A stretch of DNA of 64,000 nucleotides from Verpa conica (taxonomy: Eukaryota; Ascomycota; Pezizomycetes; Pezizales; Morchellaceae), in NCBI GenBank assembly GCA_033030425.1, contig JAUFSD010000010.1:1426001-1490000 (forward strand), read 5' to 3'. The notes under the pieces are model-generated. The model ran no database searches. It saw only the letters and a list, made by a program, of their open reading frames with translations, and was not told the origin of the DNA. Both the position numbers and the translations under genes were made by a program. Positions 1 through 12,873 of the stretch are shown here, one piece after another (positions within the stretch are counted from its first letter, which is position 1; every line of letters begins with the position of its first letter).

Positions 1-390
1 GTACAGATGCCGTTTCGGCATGACGCCCAAAGGTTAGAGTCAGGAGCAAAAGTAAAAAAAAAAGTGAAGGAAACCGTTTTGACCGAATGATACCCTATGA
101 TATTTTTTTTTCTATTCCAACACCCATTCGTCATTCGTCATTCTCCATTTCACTCTCGTAATTCGCCTCTTCCCCGCAATCGCGGGTACTTCGCTTTAGA
201 GTACACGTATAGGAAACCAAACCGATACTACATACATGTACATACGCGAGCAGCAGAATCGCAATATCAGAAGAGGAGAAGGTCAAAAAAAAACGCCGCG
301 CAGACCACCAAGGTATAGGTAAGCATTAACAAAAGGTTGGCTCCTGCAGCTCCTCACCAATCACACCAAATCGATCAGCCACCCACCATC
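1..390. other. Intergenic, downstream of VPS72
   Basis: No gene is seen here. The stretch contains short A/T runs, and any 3' untranslated region of the minus-strand VPS72 gene would lie in it. The only open frame (97-318, +) is low-complexity and matches nothing I recognise. Confidence 0.6.
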
Positions 391-2673
391 CTACTCTGCA
401 ACAGCCTCTTTGAGGAATCCGTCCGGGACTCCCTTAGCAGCAATGTTCGGACTCCCAACATATGCTCCCAAGAGACAACTCCATTGGATCTCGCCCTGTA
501 GGATGTTCTGCACTTCTCTATAAGCTTGTAGAGATGCATAAGGCATCCCCGTGGTCGGATCGCGAAACTTGGCCGGTTGATGTGTTATGACACAGGTTTG
601 CTTGGGGGTCGCTAGAGGCACCAGTGTTAGGAGTAAGTTATGCAAGCAAGCAAGCAGGCAGACAGGCCATCGCTTAGTGATAACCGAGAAATGCACAAAG
701 CACAGAATGAACACGTCCCGGGTCAAAGAAATCGGTGGTAAAAAAAACAAATGCCGAGACATGTAACGTGCGAGGGGAAGTATCGGAAAAAGTACAAGGT
801 AGATTTTTTTTTTTATAGATTTTGATAGAAGGTAAAAAATGTATAAGAATGAAAATAGGAAAGTCCAATGGCTTTCTTAAAGTAGCGATATACCCCTGTT
901 AGACTCGGGCCGGATCGCACTTTAGGAACCGGGAATTGGGAATGTGCATGCAATGTACAAGGACGAGGGAATATAAAAAAAACTTGATGACGATAACAAC
1001 GTGAAACAACAAAATGGGAGGAAAAGTATAGAGTACTTACGCCAACTCCTCTTTGATTCGCTGGGAAAAAGCACCTTGACTACCCCCTCCCTGGTCTGAA
1101 CAGCCGGTGGGTCAAAATTCTCAAGTACTACTAGATTCCTTGTAGATGCTTCGGTCTTCGGTCTCGGGGGTTCTACCAGAGGCGGAGGTGTGGGAGATGT
1201 TGATTCGTCTGTAGATTTTTCCGGAGATGGTCCCTTATGTTCCGAAGGATCCGGCAGAGTAGCATACTCCAATATCCCTTCTAAGAGCATTGGTAATGCG
1301 CCATTGCTTTTGATAATCTGTTGGTGAGAAGCCGCGCCCGGGGCAGGTGGCGCTAACGGCGCGGTATCGGACGAATGTGCGGGGTTCTGATTATCCGAAG
1401 TTGAGCTTGTCGGTCGAGACGGACTTGTGGAAGGTGGTGGTTGTGGAGATGGGATGTTCGAATTTTTTTCAGGGTGAGGGATTATAACCGCGTCCTGCTG
1501 CCGCACCTCTTGTCCATCTTGTCCAGTATCAGCTTCACCCTCGGGAGTTGACTTCTCTTTCCCTTTTCCTCTGTTTGTCGTTGATCTTAGTTTGCTCTTT
1601 CTCTTTCCATCTTTGCCTTTACCCTTCTTCCCCTCTTCTTCGTTGTCGCCACCCTCAACAATTTCGACAAGTCCTTTACCAACTCTCATCAATTTCCCTT
1701 TTTCGTCCCATTCTGCCGTCCCGCTCCAGAATGTAATCACTGGTCCCACCAACCTGCGATTTTGTAACGCTGCAAGTTTCTTCCGCTGCTCCTCCAACCT
1801 ATAGGCCTCACTTTGCTCCCACCTGTTTAGACTTTTTAGATTCATTTCCTCTGTAAGTTTCGCTTCACGTAGCCTATCTGCTTGCGTCATCACTTTGCGA
1901 GGATTCGTTTTATCTTTTTTCGCGGCAGCAGCTTCCATTAGTTTAATGGTATGTAATCGCCGTTTCTCAGATTCTTCTAGCCGTTTCATCGTTTCTGTTC
2001 TATTCTGCAGAGACAATGTGCGACTCGAAGCTCTTACGGCCAAAACCTCGGGTAACCATGATACCCTTTCTGATTTTTTCCTCTGTCGCGGAGACGAAGA
2101 GGGAACTTCCGTAGCATTCTGAGCAGCTGTAGTTGTAGATGTAGATGTAGATGTAGATATATCCTTAATCGTGACCTTTTTTCTCGCTGAAACCCGCGGT
2201 TTCAGAAATGCTTCCGCAGCCCTCCGTTTCTTGACTGCCTTATCCTCCTTTGTGATACGCTGTAACTCCCTCTCTCCCTCCAAATCCTCATCAACTTGTT
2301 CACCACTCGCTGCATCCACAGCGGGAGGGCCAGCATCATCCTCATCCTCGCTAGAGGAGTCCAGTTGGACATCCGACATGTCCTCAGCCTCTTCGGCAGC
2401 AAACTCAACGTCATCCTCATCCTCCAAGAACAGAGTATCCTCCACATCAGCCTCCTGGTGTAGTAGTGTTGCAAGCCTGTTTCCAGCCGTCGAACGTCGT
2501 GCGCGTCCAGCGACTAGCGACTCCACAGCCGTTACAGGTGCGGTCGCAACAGGGGGGCGAACCGACGGCTCACTCTCCTCCCCGTTGTAGTCGTCCTCCT
2601 CGAAAACATGATCGGTGTTAGTAGGCGAGACCGCGTCTGATAGATTTTCGTCTTGTTCTTGAGCACCCGTCAT
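391..2673 (-). CDS. VPS72: Vps72/YL1 (Swc2), SWR1-complex H2A.Z-binding subunit
   Basis: Nuclear subunit of the SWR1 chromatin remodeller, which recognises the H2A.Z-H2B dimer and helps exchange it into nucleosomes. Exons are 2673-1041 and 611-391, joined across a GTAAGT..CTAG intron (612-1040); product about 617 aa. Near residues 56-115 lies the YL1 signature, RARRSTAGNRLATLLHQE, followed by an EDTLFLEDEDDVEF acidic stretch. The middle is charged, lysine/serine-rich and probably disordered. The second exon supplies the small YL1-C domain (ITHQPAKFRDPTTGMPYASL) and the usual end (LLGAYVGSPN..). The phase across the junction is exact (1 nt + 2 nt). The 429-bp intron is long for this window, so an extra micro-exon cannot be excluded. 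Residues around 170-180 are a Ser-Thr run encoded by a short GTAGAT-type repeat (about 2129-2160). Confidence 0.9.
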
Positions 2674-5669
2674 TCTTTCAGAAGTTCAAGAGCGGCAGGG
2701 TTGGTATTTAAAAAAAAGAGAACAGATTGTTCACACCACTTAGGGGGTTTCAAACTGACGTTGTCTTGTGCTTCGTAAGGAAAGGCATGGGCGCGTGGTT
2801 TATCGATGCTCTTCGATGAGATCGAAATTCTCACCAGAATCGATGATGGACGAAATGACGCGCCGCAAGGGATCTAACCCAACAGAGAGGGTGGGCGGCG
2901 GAGGCGAAAAACAGGGTCTGGCTGAGTAACGTGACCTGAAGGGTGCTGTGTGGCTTTGCACAGTCATTCGCCACACCCGGGGTGCCACAATCACCTGATC
3001 GAGTGACTCCCTGTGAATGCATGTTGAGTACATGTCAGTCTGTACCTCTGTACCTCTATACTCTGTGCCACCCTCCCCCCTCGGCCCGAGTACGACTTTC
3101 CCATTCACCCGAAATAACAGGACATGTCTACATGCTCGTACCACCGTCTCATGTAACCCTAAACTCACGGTGGGTCCCTTCCAGAATGTGGAAACTTGTT
3201 CATAGCCCCCTTCGTACGACACGAGCATAAAAAAATTATCCACCGGGACAAAAAACTTGCTTAGTTCCTACATACATGTCTTCTTCTGCAGCGCGAATTC
3301 ACATTAGACAATCGAGAAGTAAAAGAAAAGAAAAGAAAAACAGGTAACCAAACATTGCAGAACGCAAATACCACTTGGCATAATCCCCAATTCCCGTGCA
3401 GAGAGACGTGGTCTGGATCTGAACACTTGCACTCGTTCTCGCATGCTTCTCACCCACCCACCCCCCTCTCAACGGACCGTAAGCCGATGATTCAAGTGAA
3501 GGTGCAATTTTGCGGAGGATCGTACATTATTTTACAGGGGAAGGCGCGACCTTGCGGAGATATTGCGATTGAGACGGAGGGTGCAGAAGCGATGATGTGA
3601 CCGGGTATGTATTCTAGCGAGCGCGGTTCTCGCATGCATTGTACTAATTAGGAAACCCGCCCCTTAGCTAGGTAGAGTACGTATATTTCGAGGGGTTTAT
3701 TGGAAAATTTTCCCAGCATGTGCTATCGGAGACGGAGAAATTATATGAGCAGCTTTTGCTTTTTTTTTTTTTACAAGGAGAGGGGGGGAAGAGGTTTTTC
3801 CGAATGTAACGGGAATCTAATAATGACTCTTGCATTATATTGGATAAAAGGTTTTGGTTGGGGTACGTTTAGGGATCGACGCGCGTGAGTGGAACATTTC
3901 ACAGGCATTATATTATGCTGGGCAATAGCTAAGGCATCGTGTACGTTACGCGTGTTTATGCTATCATCGCACCAACGGGAGACATTTCTCTTACTGTATC
4001 AAATTCCTCGAATATGTACGTGACTCAAGGCGTTTGCATGAGCTGATTGAAGTAGATAGAGGAATTGCAGCCAGCAGTGAACTTACGATTCTTACTCTGT
4101 GCAGTGCCTCATTGCGAAAAGTTCTCTTACGAGAGATTAATTCTAAGCTTGTAATCAAGTAAATAGATACGAACTTTAAAATGTTACCCGTAGATTTACG
4201 ATGACTGTGCTGCATGTGGGTATCCGACTTCTGTGTAACGCTGTCCTTGTAGGTTAATCAAAGTCTCTCCTGCGAGTGATGATGAGTGATAGAAGACCTC
4301 GGAACATGATGACAAATATATTATTGACAAAAAAAACTAAAGCTTATGTAAACCTAAGACCACCAAAAAAATTATAAGAAACATCCGATATTTCCGAACT
4401 ATCTTAAACGGCGACATTGGGGGTAATGTACCGCCACAATCTTCGTGCCCTCAAGATCCGGGAAACAAACATCCGCTTAAGAGTTCCGACGAATAATCTA
4501 CAAGAATCTCTTCCCGTATTTGCATATATTTCCATAATTAGATGTCACAAAAAATTCAGAAATAAATTATTATCCCCCCTCTGGAACCATGGTTTAGGCC
4601 CGTTCCAAATCTGCTGGAAAACCATATTATCCGGACTGCAAACATTTCCATTGTTTTTTATTTTATTTTTACCGTTGACCACATAGGGCTGTTCATAAAA
4701 CATCTGCCCAACGTATGATAACCGCTAAATCTCACACCACGCCCCGTACCGTCCAAAACTAGTAACGATTACCCGAGGGGGGTGGAATAAAGAACTCGAG
4801 TGATACCCCATGAACTAAATACCCCAACCTGTACCTGCATTAGCAACTTCCATCCTACCCCCTCCTCTCCCAGCATAACTCGTCCCATGGGACCATCTAA
4901 ATCGATAACGATGTGTGGAGTGGGAAAAAAGGTCAAAAAAGCAGTTGTCGGTAATTTGTGGAGAGGCCAGCTAGAATATTCCCCGATCGTTCCACAACAA
5001 TTCGGATACTCGGTCTATCTCTATCCCGGTTGATCCCACCCCAAGATCTAGCCTATTCTTGGATATGTGGAGAGAGAGAGAGAGAGGGTGGGTATTTTTG
5101 GGAAATGAGTAAGTGAAGGTACCTGTGTGTGGGTAATGATTTTAAATTCGACTTTGTGGGGCACGCGCCAGATTGTAAACTAGTCTGCCTACTATTTTGT
5201 ACTCCCCGGAGTCAGAGCTAGCCAGTCAGATTTTGAGAATACGGCTAGGCAATTAATATAAGAGTCAGTAGATTCAAATAGGAGCCCTAGCGCTGTTTCT
5301 GGGGGATCAAGGAGCCAATTATTTGAAGATTTAGGGATATGATTGGAGGGCTATGGAGTCATGGTTTATCACTCGGTTTTACTCAGCTGAGGGATATTTT
5401 CCCCCTTCCACCCTTGGGAGCACTAGTTTGGATAGGAAGGGGGAGGTGCTCATGTTTCTGCAGGGTCTTGATCCTCGATATACTGGACGTTTCCCAGCCC
5501 TAGTTCTAGTCAGAGCTCAACGGGCATGCTCGATCGTTCGCCCTACAAGAGGTTTTAATTTGACTCACTATGTGTGGTTACTCTACAGTCGATCCTAAGA
5601 ACAGTATGATTGTCCTAAGTCCTGATTTTGGGGCTTAAGAACTGGGATCGAGGGCCGTCCATAATTCCC

Positions 5670-5695
5670 CCTATATGTATATATATACATATAGG
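5670..5695. repeat. 26-bp perfect palindrome, AT-rich core
   Basis: The 26 bases read the same on both strands: the outer arms are CCTATATGTA and TACATATAGG around a TATATA core. It lies in the gene desert with no adjacent gene. It could be a cruciform-prone site or the relic of an inverted repeat; no function is inferred. Confidence 0.7.
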
Positions 5696-6206
5696 TTATC
5701 ACTTATCACAATCGACCTGCAGGAAAGTCTTAATGGAGTTCGATGGTTAGGCCAAGACCTCGACTATGGAAAGTCTAGACTTTTGGGGGGCTATCAAGTT
5801 TATATTTTTAAGACAAATTACTAACAAGATTCTAGGCCAACATATACTTCTGGCAACATACGAATCAGACTACTTATTACCTATTTCGCCTAAACTCACC
5901 TTTCAGAGCTCTTTGGTTCGGACCTGTAGCCATTCCTCCCAGCTACCTAAGAGTCCTAAACCTCCTATCACCCTTTACGTCTCTAGTGTTGTCGCAAAGG
6001 ATTCATTTTCGATATAGTTCGTGGTAATTATGTAATCAATAGCTCGAGGATCGTTCTAGCCTAAAAATTTCTATCAGTAACGAGCTAACTAGCTTATCCA
6101 ACTAGTAATCAACTCGAACAGCGTATCACTGAGTCCGCCACTCAACCCACTCAACCCACTCAAACTTATAAAAAACGATATCTACAAGCGAGTACTAAGC
6201 CATATA

Positions 6207-6463
6207 TATTGTCGGGGGACAAAAATAACCGACACCCATAATCTATGAGTACAAGTAACTTTTACACAGTTTTACTATAACACCACTCTTTAATTGGAAC
6301 CACAATCCTAAAGACTTTTTTAGAAGCCCTAGAGTGCTCACAGAGTACTCCAGATGGTACTTGGGTCTATTCACTATATACATTGCCTACCCAAGAGTCT
6401 TTGTTTTAATGGCCGTTGTACCAATCAGTTTAAGGTGTCGGTTATTTTTGTCCCCTGGCAATA
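6207..6463. mobile_element. MITE with 30-bp terminal inverted repeats
   Basis: Bases 6207-6236 and 6434-6463 are inverted repeats matching at 28 of 30 positions; the inner 22 (GGGGACAAAAATAACCGACA plus CC) are identical. Both differences are transitions (T/C, G/A). The element ends in TA at both sides, which fits a TA target-site duplication as in Tc1/mariner-type elements. The 197-bp interior has no coding capacity, so this is a non-autonomous element. Just inside the inverted repeats a weaker similarity may continue. I see no second copy in this window. The superfamily assignment is inference from the TA ends and the short size. Confidence 0.75.
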
Positions 6464-8085
6464 CGTATCCTAATCAGGTAGAAAATGCTGCCCCCCCCCG
6501 AATGTGGTGGTGGCTTTATATAAATATACGCAATATAAACTTCAGGCTGGCGAACAAAAAGTCTTAAGGTTTGGGGTGGGTAGCTTTACTGGAGTATGGG
6601 ATACGTATACCTATATCTCACTTCTGCGGGATTTACAGGTATCTACGTACTCAGGGGTTATTAAGACAATAATATGGTTAATACAAAAAATATTTTACAT
6701 ATATCCGGAAAGAGGAACTTCGGCAGAAGGAAACCCAACATCGGAAAAAAGTTTTCTCCGTTAGCCAGGGGGTTCTGGCTTTCGAAAGGCTGGCCTGACC
6801 GGGAAACTTAGAGCATAAGGTATATAGGGTACTTAGCAGAATTTTCTTTATAGGGGCCGGGGAGGGGGGGGTTTTAGAATGGGTATCTCTGTGCGTCTAT
6901 AACTATCACCCCTCCCTAGAGGGTTTAAATAGTAGGATTAGTAGGTTTTAAGGGGAAGTTTCTTAATCGTTACCTGATCTGCCTCAAGGGTCACATGCAT
7001 TAAAAAATTTAATCAAGTCAGGGATCTCGGAGATATACCAATTTAGAAGGCATCCATTGGCGCCCGGAAGAAACTTTCATATAGGGCGTGGTATTCCCGG
7101 AACATCGGCTGAGTATTACTTGTTTATATTGGGGCAACCATGGAGTGGGGATTTTTGCCGATAAGTGCTTGGGTTATCAACCGGAATATAGGGCTATAAT
7201 AGGGATGAAAGCGTGCGAAATATTATGACGATTTGGCTATAAAGGGGATTGGGGGTGGTGGAAATTTGTCAACACTCATGCTCGTTATCATAATGTTTAG
7301 CGATAGCTGGGTTTAGACTGGTAATTTACTCGTCTGATTGTTGACTTAGTGTAGAGGGGCTGTATGGATTGGGGGTGAGTTTGAGGATGGTTTAAAGGGC
7401 CGAGAGCCTACCCTGAATAATTATCCGTAGCCAGAATGGCGAGGGTACCCGTAATCCAGTCTGGAGTCGACTTAAATGCTTTGTCACTAGTCCCCTACCT
7501 TACCCTGTTTTAATTAACCTCTACTGGTAGGAACTGAATATGACGCCTGTTGTCTATTAATGAGGAGACCTGGTGGTGTTTTAAGTTGTAGATAGAAATG
7601 TCGATCGAAGGGTATAATTATTCCTATAGAAGTACACGGTATGGAGTAGAATGTTAATCGAATAATATAACAATTAGAGAGTGTGTACTCAAACCGTCTT
7701 AATGTACCTGTACGTACAGCTAGAAACATCCATGGAATTATAGTGATCGGCTGTCATTGAATGGTTATATAGAGCTATAGCTAGCTAGTGTGGTACTGAT
7801 TGTGGTTTGAGAAACCCCAAGACTGCGTACGTGGCCAGAACATTTGCCACTATTTTTATTTAGTTAAATTAGATTTTAGTAGGGCGTCGATAAACTACAT
7901 GTACCTTAATGTCATTGTGTTTGGTTAATGCCATTGAACGGTCAATATCTGTGTACTTATATTAGGTAAGAGAGTTTTGACCACTTAAATGGTCATTTTA
8001 AAAACAACTTTATGTAGTAATATCTTCAAACAGATCATTATATTGGGCTCTTTAGTAGCTAGGATTTAACGTTCTTTACTTCTAG

Positions 8086-8131
8086 ATGGCTTATGACGGG
8101 GTAACTGCGTAGTTACCCCGTCATAAGCCAT
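8086..8131. repeat. Perfect hairpin, 21-bp stem and 4-nt loop
   Basis: Bases 8086-8106 and 8111-8131 are exact reverse complements (arm begins ATGGCTTATGACGGGG) separated by GCGT. The stem is GC-richer than the surrounding AT-rich DNA. No T-run follows and no gene adjoins, so it is not a bacterial-type terminator. A fold-back element remnant or a mobile GC hairpin are possible explanations. Confidence 0.8.
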
Positions 8132-11100
8132 GCCCACTTAGGATATTTTTACCCTTTATAGGCCTCATATTTCTTTTCCCCCTCAGTAATTATTAATTAC
8201 ATGAGCCTTATTAGGCCTCATATGAATAGTAAGAAAGTAGAATGTAAGTTAAATAATATAGAGGGGTTACTTATATATAGTGTTTAAAGTCATTTGAGGC
8301 TTACTGAAGGCCAATGAAGGATCAATTCAGGGGCTCAAAAAAGCGCCAACTTGAGCTATAATTTCAGAGCTAGGTTTTTTTAGTGAGTGGCACCAGAGTA
8401 TTAATTAATTAGATATAGTGAATCAAGGCTGAAAAACGCTAGGGGTTATATATACTTAAAAAATTTCCTCTAGAGCTTTGAGGGTTCGGGAACCCTCATG
8501 TTCACCATTCTTTTATATCATGCTAAATGACCAAGTATGTAACCACTCATATTTTGGCAGGAGATGGACCTTTAGAATATTATTAACAGCTTAATATTTG
8601 CTAAGGGCCTATTAACTAGATCTATATGACCACAAAGGTTCTATGACCAGGTTTTACACATATATCCTATGAATTATTCTGCTATTCTTTATGGCAATCG
8701 AAAGTGTCTCATGAGCGGTTGCCTAGTCATCACGGCGGTTAGACGGTAAAACACATTAAGTGTTTCAGCCGGTCTTATTTTTTCTCATATATAGTCACTC
8801 GTTGTCGTGATTTTAGGAAAATTCTGAAGCCCATGTACTGGAACAAACTGATTGATTGCTTCCCTTTTGGGCAAGAGTACCCTCTATTCATGGTGCTTGA
8901 AGGGATATTATATATATATGATGGCTTTATTACCTGGACTCTGCTTAGCGCGGGCCTCTACGGGGATCTTGCTAGCTAGTGTATTACCCTTATTTAGGAG
9001 GTTTTCTTCAATAGAAAATAAGGTTTCTGGGTGATGTATGATTAGTGCTGCGTAATTGAGTGCTAGTAATTTCTAAGAAAAGTTCGGAATTCTCGAGGCT
9101 TTCGTCAAGCTTTATCGAGATACATTAGCTGACGCTATTAGTTAGATCGTAGCTAGCCTTGATGCCCAATATAGTAGTCCTAGAGAGGAATAGAGAGAAA
9201 TAGATTAAGCATGATGACCGGACATTAGATTTAGTTTATAGTCGCGGTCTGGCACAGTAATTCTGCAGACGTAACAGTCCCAAGTGCAGCTGCGGGTTCA
9301 AGAGTAAAGGATAGCGGGTAGATAAACATGTGGAGCTAGCGATAAGCCACGTATGTCTAGCTTACTGCGCCGTTTAACCCAAGTCGTGCTAATTTAGTCG
9401 AGTCTGTACATATATAGAATATATATATAGTTAAACCGACCGGCCAGTTAACTTTCCACTGTGGCTAGGTGAGGACGAATCGAAATCGCTACCGACAAAG
9501 GTCAGTTCATGTACTTTATGCCTACTGCAAGTACATAACGAGATCGAGATTTCCCTCTTTTTTTTAGGTTCTAAAGGGATTGTTACTGCTAAGCTCGCTT
9601 TTGTTACCAGGAATAGAAACTTCTGCAACGGGCTTCCCCGCACTGATAGAACCCTTGTCTTCCTTACCACCGAGGGGAAGCGCTCCTATGGCAGACATAG
9701 TCGAGCGTTTCCAGAAACAATTAAAATTCATGCAAGGGGTTTTAGTTTTCTTTATCTGGCTCTGGGCGCGATGGGGCTACCTTATAGTCGGTTTTTCTTG
9801 CACTACGGGTGTTCCACTTTTCTAGAATCGTCAGTGTCTACTAGGACCTTGAACTCCTGACGCTTGACTTGAAGTATTAGCCGCTACTTAATTACCCTGA
9901 CCATGTCAGGATCTAGATGATATTAATTAGTCGTAAGCTATGTCGTAATCCGATTGCTCGAGCTCAATTAATGTGCAACTGGGTTCCCTTCGTCGCATTA
10001 TATGCACAAAAACTTGCCTAGCCATAAATAAGAACCCTAAAGTTTATTTCTCCAGTATTGGGTCTTACAAGCATCAGGGGGGAAGCTTAAAATAAAAATG
10101 GGAAGTGAGTTTAAGTTAGGAATCTAAAAGTGTAGTAATAAGCAGTTTCTTTCTTTCTTTTTAATAGAGCAAAAAAAAAGTGATAGATGTATTTTTAGGT
10201 TGGCTTTCGATGTAAAGTGATTTTTTTGAAGTGCTAAAAGCCAGTCGATGGTTTCTTATCGTTGTTTCAGAAAATGCACGTTTATTCTTCTGGGAACCCG
10301 AAGGTATCCAGTTCCTCGCCCCCCCAGCACAGCCTAGTAAGGCCACGATTTCATGCGTACTAGGAATTAAGAAACCCTTCCAACTGTATATTGGGAGTAT
10401 AATTTTTGCCGCACTCAGGCCGCGTAGGAGACACGAATCACACCTACGGACCAACTATAATCTACTCTACCGTCCTTGCTAACTTCGGTTTGCTTGAATC
10501 GTCGTCGCAATAAAGGCCGGGTAACGCTAGGCCGTTTCAGACCAAAGGCTGGTATCCCTGGAAAACCGTTTTCAAGCGGTGAGATGTTTGTGATTCTATT
10601 TCTGTATTGTGGCGCATTGGAACAGTCTAGCCATACCATTCCCCACAGGCCAAAGGGTTTGATAACCTTTAATTTGGATATTCGTAACAGTGAATACATA
10701 TTGTAGATAATTAGTCCTAAACAGTTCAGTCTTTCAAACCTCCTTCTCCATTTGTCAGGCTCGGTGAGAAAGTCAGGAGCCGAGAGGGCAAGCGAAGCGC
10801 ATGCCGGTTCACTAGAGGTACTTCTAGAACACCATATAGCTAGGTTTAACGTTCTGCTCACGTAACAGCGCTTCTTCTAGAAAATAAAACATGGTGAATC
10901 AGGTAGATAGTTGATATGAATTTCACCGGAAGCTGTTCCAGAAAACGCGGATAAAAAAAAAGGGGTCATTGTTGGATTTTAGTTATCTGAAGTCACGTTT
11001 CATGAATGTTCGGGTGCGCGGGTAAAGATGCCAGCCCAGGATCCTCCACCTCGATGATCATCGATAGAGGCTAGGATTAATTATCGCTGAAGGGGTTACC

Positions 11101-12873
11101 CCGTTGAAGAAGCCGGGAACCGAAAGTTATGGGAGGGTAGTTTTCAAACGTCCGGGCTAAATTTCGGGATTTGAGAGATTGCTCCTCCGCTGAGGGTAAT
11201 CATACATATCCACTTGAGTTTCGCACGTCTAGTCCTGGCGAATTGAGTCGAATTAGTAGGCCTAATTAGTAAAAGTACATGAACGTGCTTTGTGTGTATG
11301 TACGCGTATGTGCTGTTGCAATCTATCTGCAGAGCGCAAAGCGATGCGTTTGAAAAGCCAGCTGGTCCATCAGCTGCGATCCCCACAAATCTCATGGCCA
11401 TCGAGAACCCAAATCTGCCATTCACTTAAATGTGGGAATTTGTTTTGCTGCCCAAGAAAGCATTGGTTGAGATCTCAACGGTGCTGTGAGAGGTCGAACA
11501 TTCTCGTACCTGTCTGTAAAAGTAGAGGTGCCTAACCGACGAATGATATTCCAATGGCTAGGAAAGAGATGGGGCCAGAAGTCATAATGGGGGAAACCCT
11601 TGCAGCTATGCTGGACCGACCTCCTGAAGAATCCGAGACTCCCCACAACAGCCGCGATATGTATGTAGCTATCTAATTCATACTGGCATTCAATTGCAAG
11701 GTTTAACGTCTACCGGCAGGTAAAGTAGCCGGGGACAATCCGTAAAACGAACTGGAACTCGAGCTGATGCCGGATAGGCTGCTGACAGATAGACAGACAG
11801 ACGACAGACTGACCAGTCTATGGGTCACGAATCACAAGAACTGGATGGCCATTGCAAGTCGTTGGCTCTGAGTAGTTGGTGCGTCTTCCAGTACACACTG
11901 TACTACGTAGGGATTAGATATTCGTCCTCCTAAGAGCTGCTGCTGCCACACGATACTCCGCTCTGTCTCCTCTCCTGGACCCTTCCTCGGTCGTCACCCC
12001 TTAACCACCCTTCTCGTGCCTGTTCTTTTTTTTTCTCCCTCCCCCGTCACCCTCTTCTCCTCCTCTTCTTCTCCACCTCCGCCTCTAATCTTCCTCCGCC
12101 CGCTACCCTCCGCCCCTCAATTCTCTCCCCCACCCCGCCGCCTCGTCAAGGCCTGCTTCGCCCGCAGTAGTCTGCTCCTTACATACAACGTTGTCAGGCT
12201 TTTCTTTCTACTTTGGACCGCTCCACCCTCCCCTTTTAATCTGAAGCGACTTTGTAAAGTCAGCATTAACGCATACACGGTCCCTTCGTACTTTCACCAT
12301 CCCTATTTTATACCGGCGAAAAATCGGTCTTTTTTTGGAACAAGTCTCGTGTTGTAACGGAATGTGAGTACTTACCAGCCCGTCATAAAATTTTAGCGTA
12401 CAGAGCCTCCCTGCTTCCTTGGCCCTTTTTTTTCTCTCGTGCTTTATCTACGTCGACTCTGCTCCTGTCGGTAACCGTTTTTTATCTGACCACGTTTTCA
12501 TCTGGTGTCAGTGCTTTCCATACGCACATATATTCGAGATATCCATTTTAATCCCGGCCGCTGTAATCTGACGAAGACACCCCCCCCCCAAGCTGCGCTA
12601 CATAGAGGAATAATCTTAAATCAAAAGAACGACAAGGACAAAATTTTTAAACTTCCCGGTTTCTCTTCGTGGATATCGGATCACCGGGCTTAATTTTTTT
12701 CGAACCTTTCAATCCTGGACCGCTATAGACCTCGATACTCGAGACGTCTAAATACATACATTTGCTCAGAGCAAGCCTCTCCAATTGGCGGGCCCACATC
12801 ACTGGTTTGTAAAACCTTCTTCTCATAATGTTTCGTTGAAGTTTAATGTCGTGATTCACAGGTGTAATTCCTA

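Larger units (their letters stand above)
2674..12873. other. AT-rich 10.2-kb gene desert
   Basis: No gene of recognisable family lies here; all open frames are under 150 codons, overlap others on both strands and show no domain. Contents seen: a (GA)n run near 5071-5086, a 26-bp palindrome (5670-5695), a 257-bp MITE (6207-6463), a perfect hairpin (8086-8131) beside a 12-bp direct repeat (8159-8170 and 8212-8223), and many stop-rich frames that look like decayed sequence. Frames near 9580-9830 and 10160-10860 stay open on both strands but resemble nothing I know. From about 11.95 to 12.15 kb the plus strand becomes strongly pyrimidine-rich (CT tracts), which probably belongs to the promoter or leader of the PUF gene. 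A GTGAGT at 12363 could begin a leader intron ending at the CAG just before 12860, but this is speculative. Confidence 0.6.

Noticed and set aside
2171..2590. 139-codon Ser-rich plus-strand frame
   Set aside because: It is the antisense of the acidic Asp/Glu and Ser stretch of VPS72.
2800..3243. 147-codon minus-strand frame upstream of VPS72
   Set aside because: It overlaps equally long frames on the plus strand, has no domain, and lies where the VPS72 promoter should be.
9241..9310. tRNA-like stretch with GGTTCAAG near 9293
   Set aside because: The B-box lacks the required trailing cytosines and no cloverleaf with a matching acceptor stem could be drawn.
10161..10861. Open frames on both strands in the first desert (up to 148 codons)
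   Set aside because: Both strands are open over the same bases, no family is recognisable and no splice-linked extension was found; treated as chance or decayed sequence.
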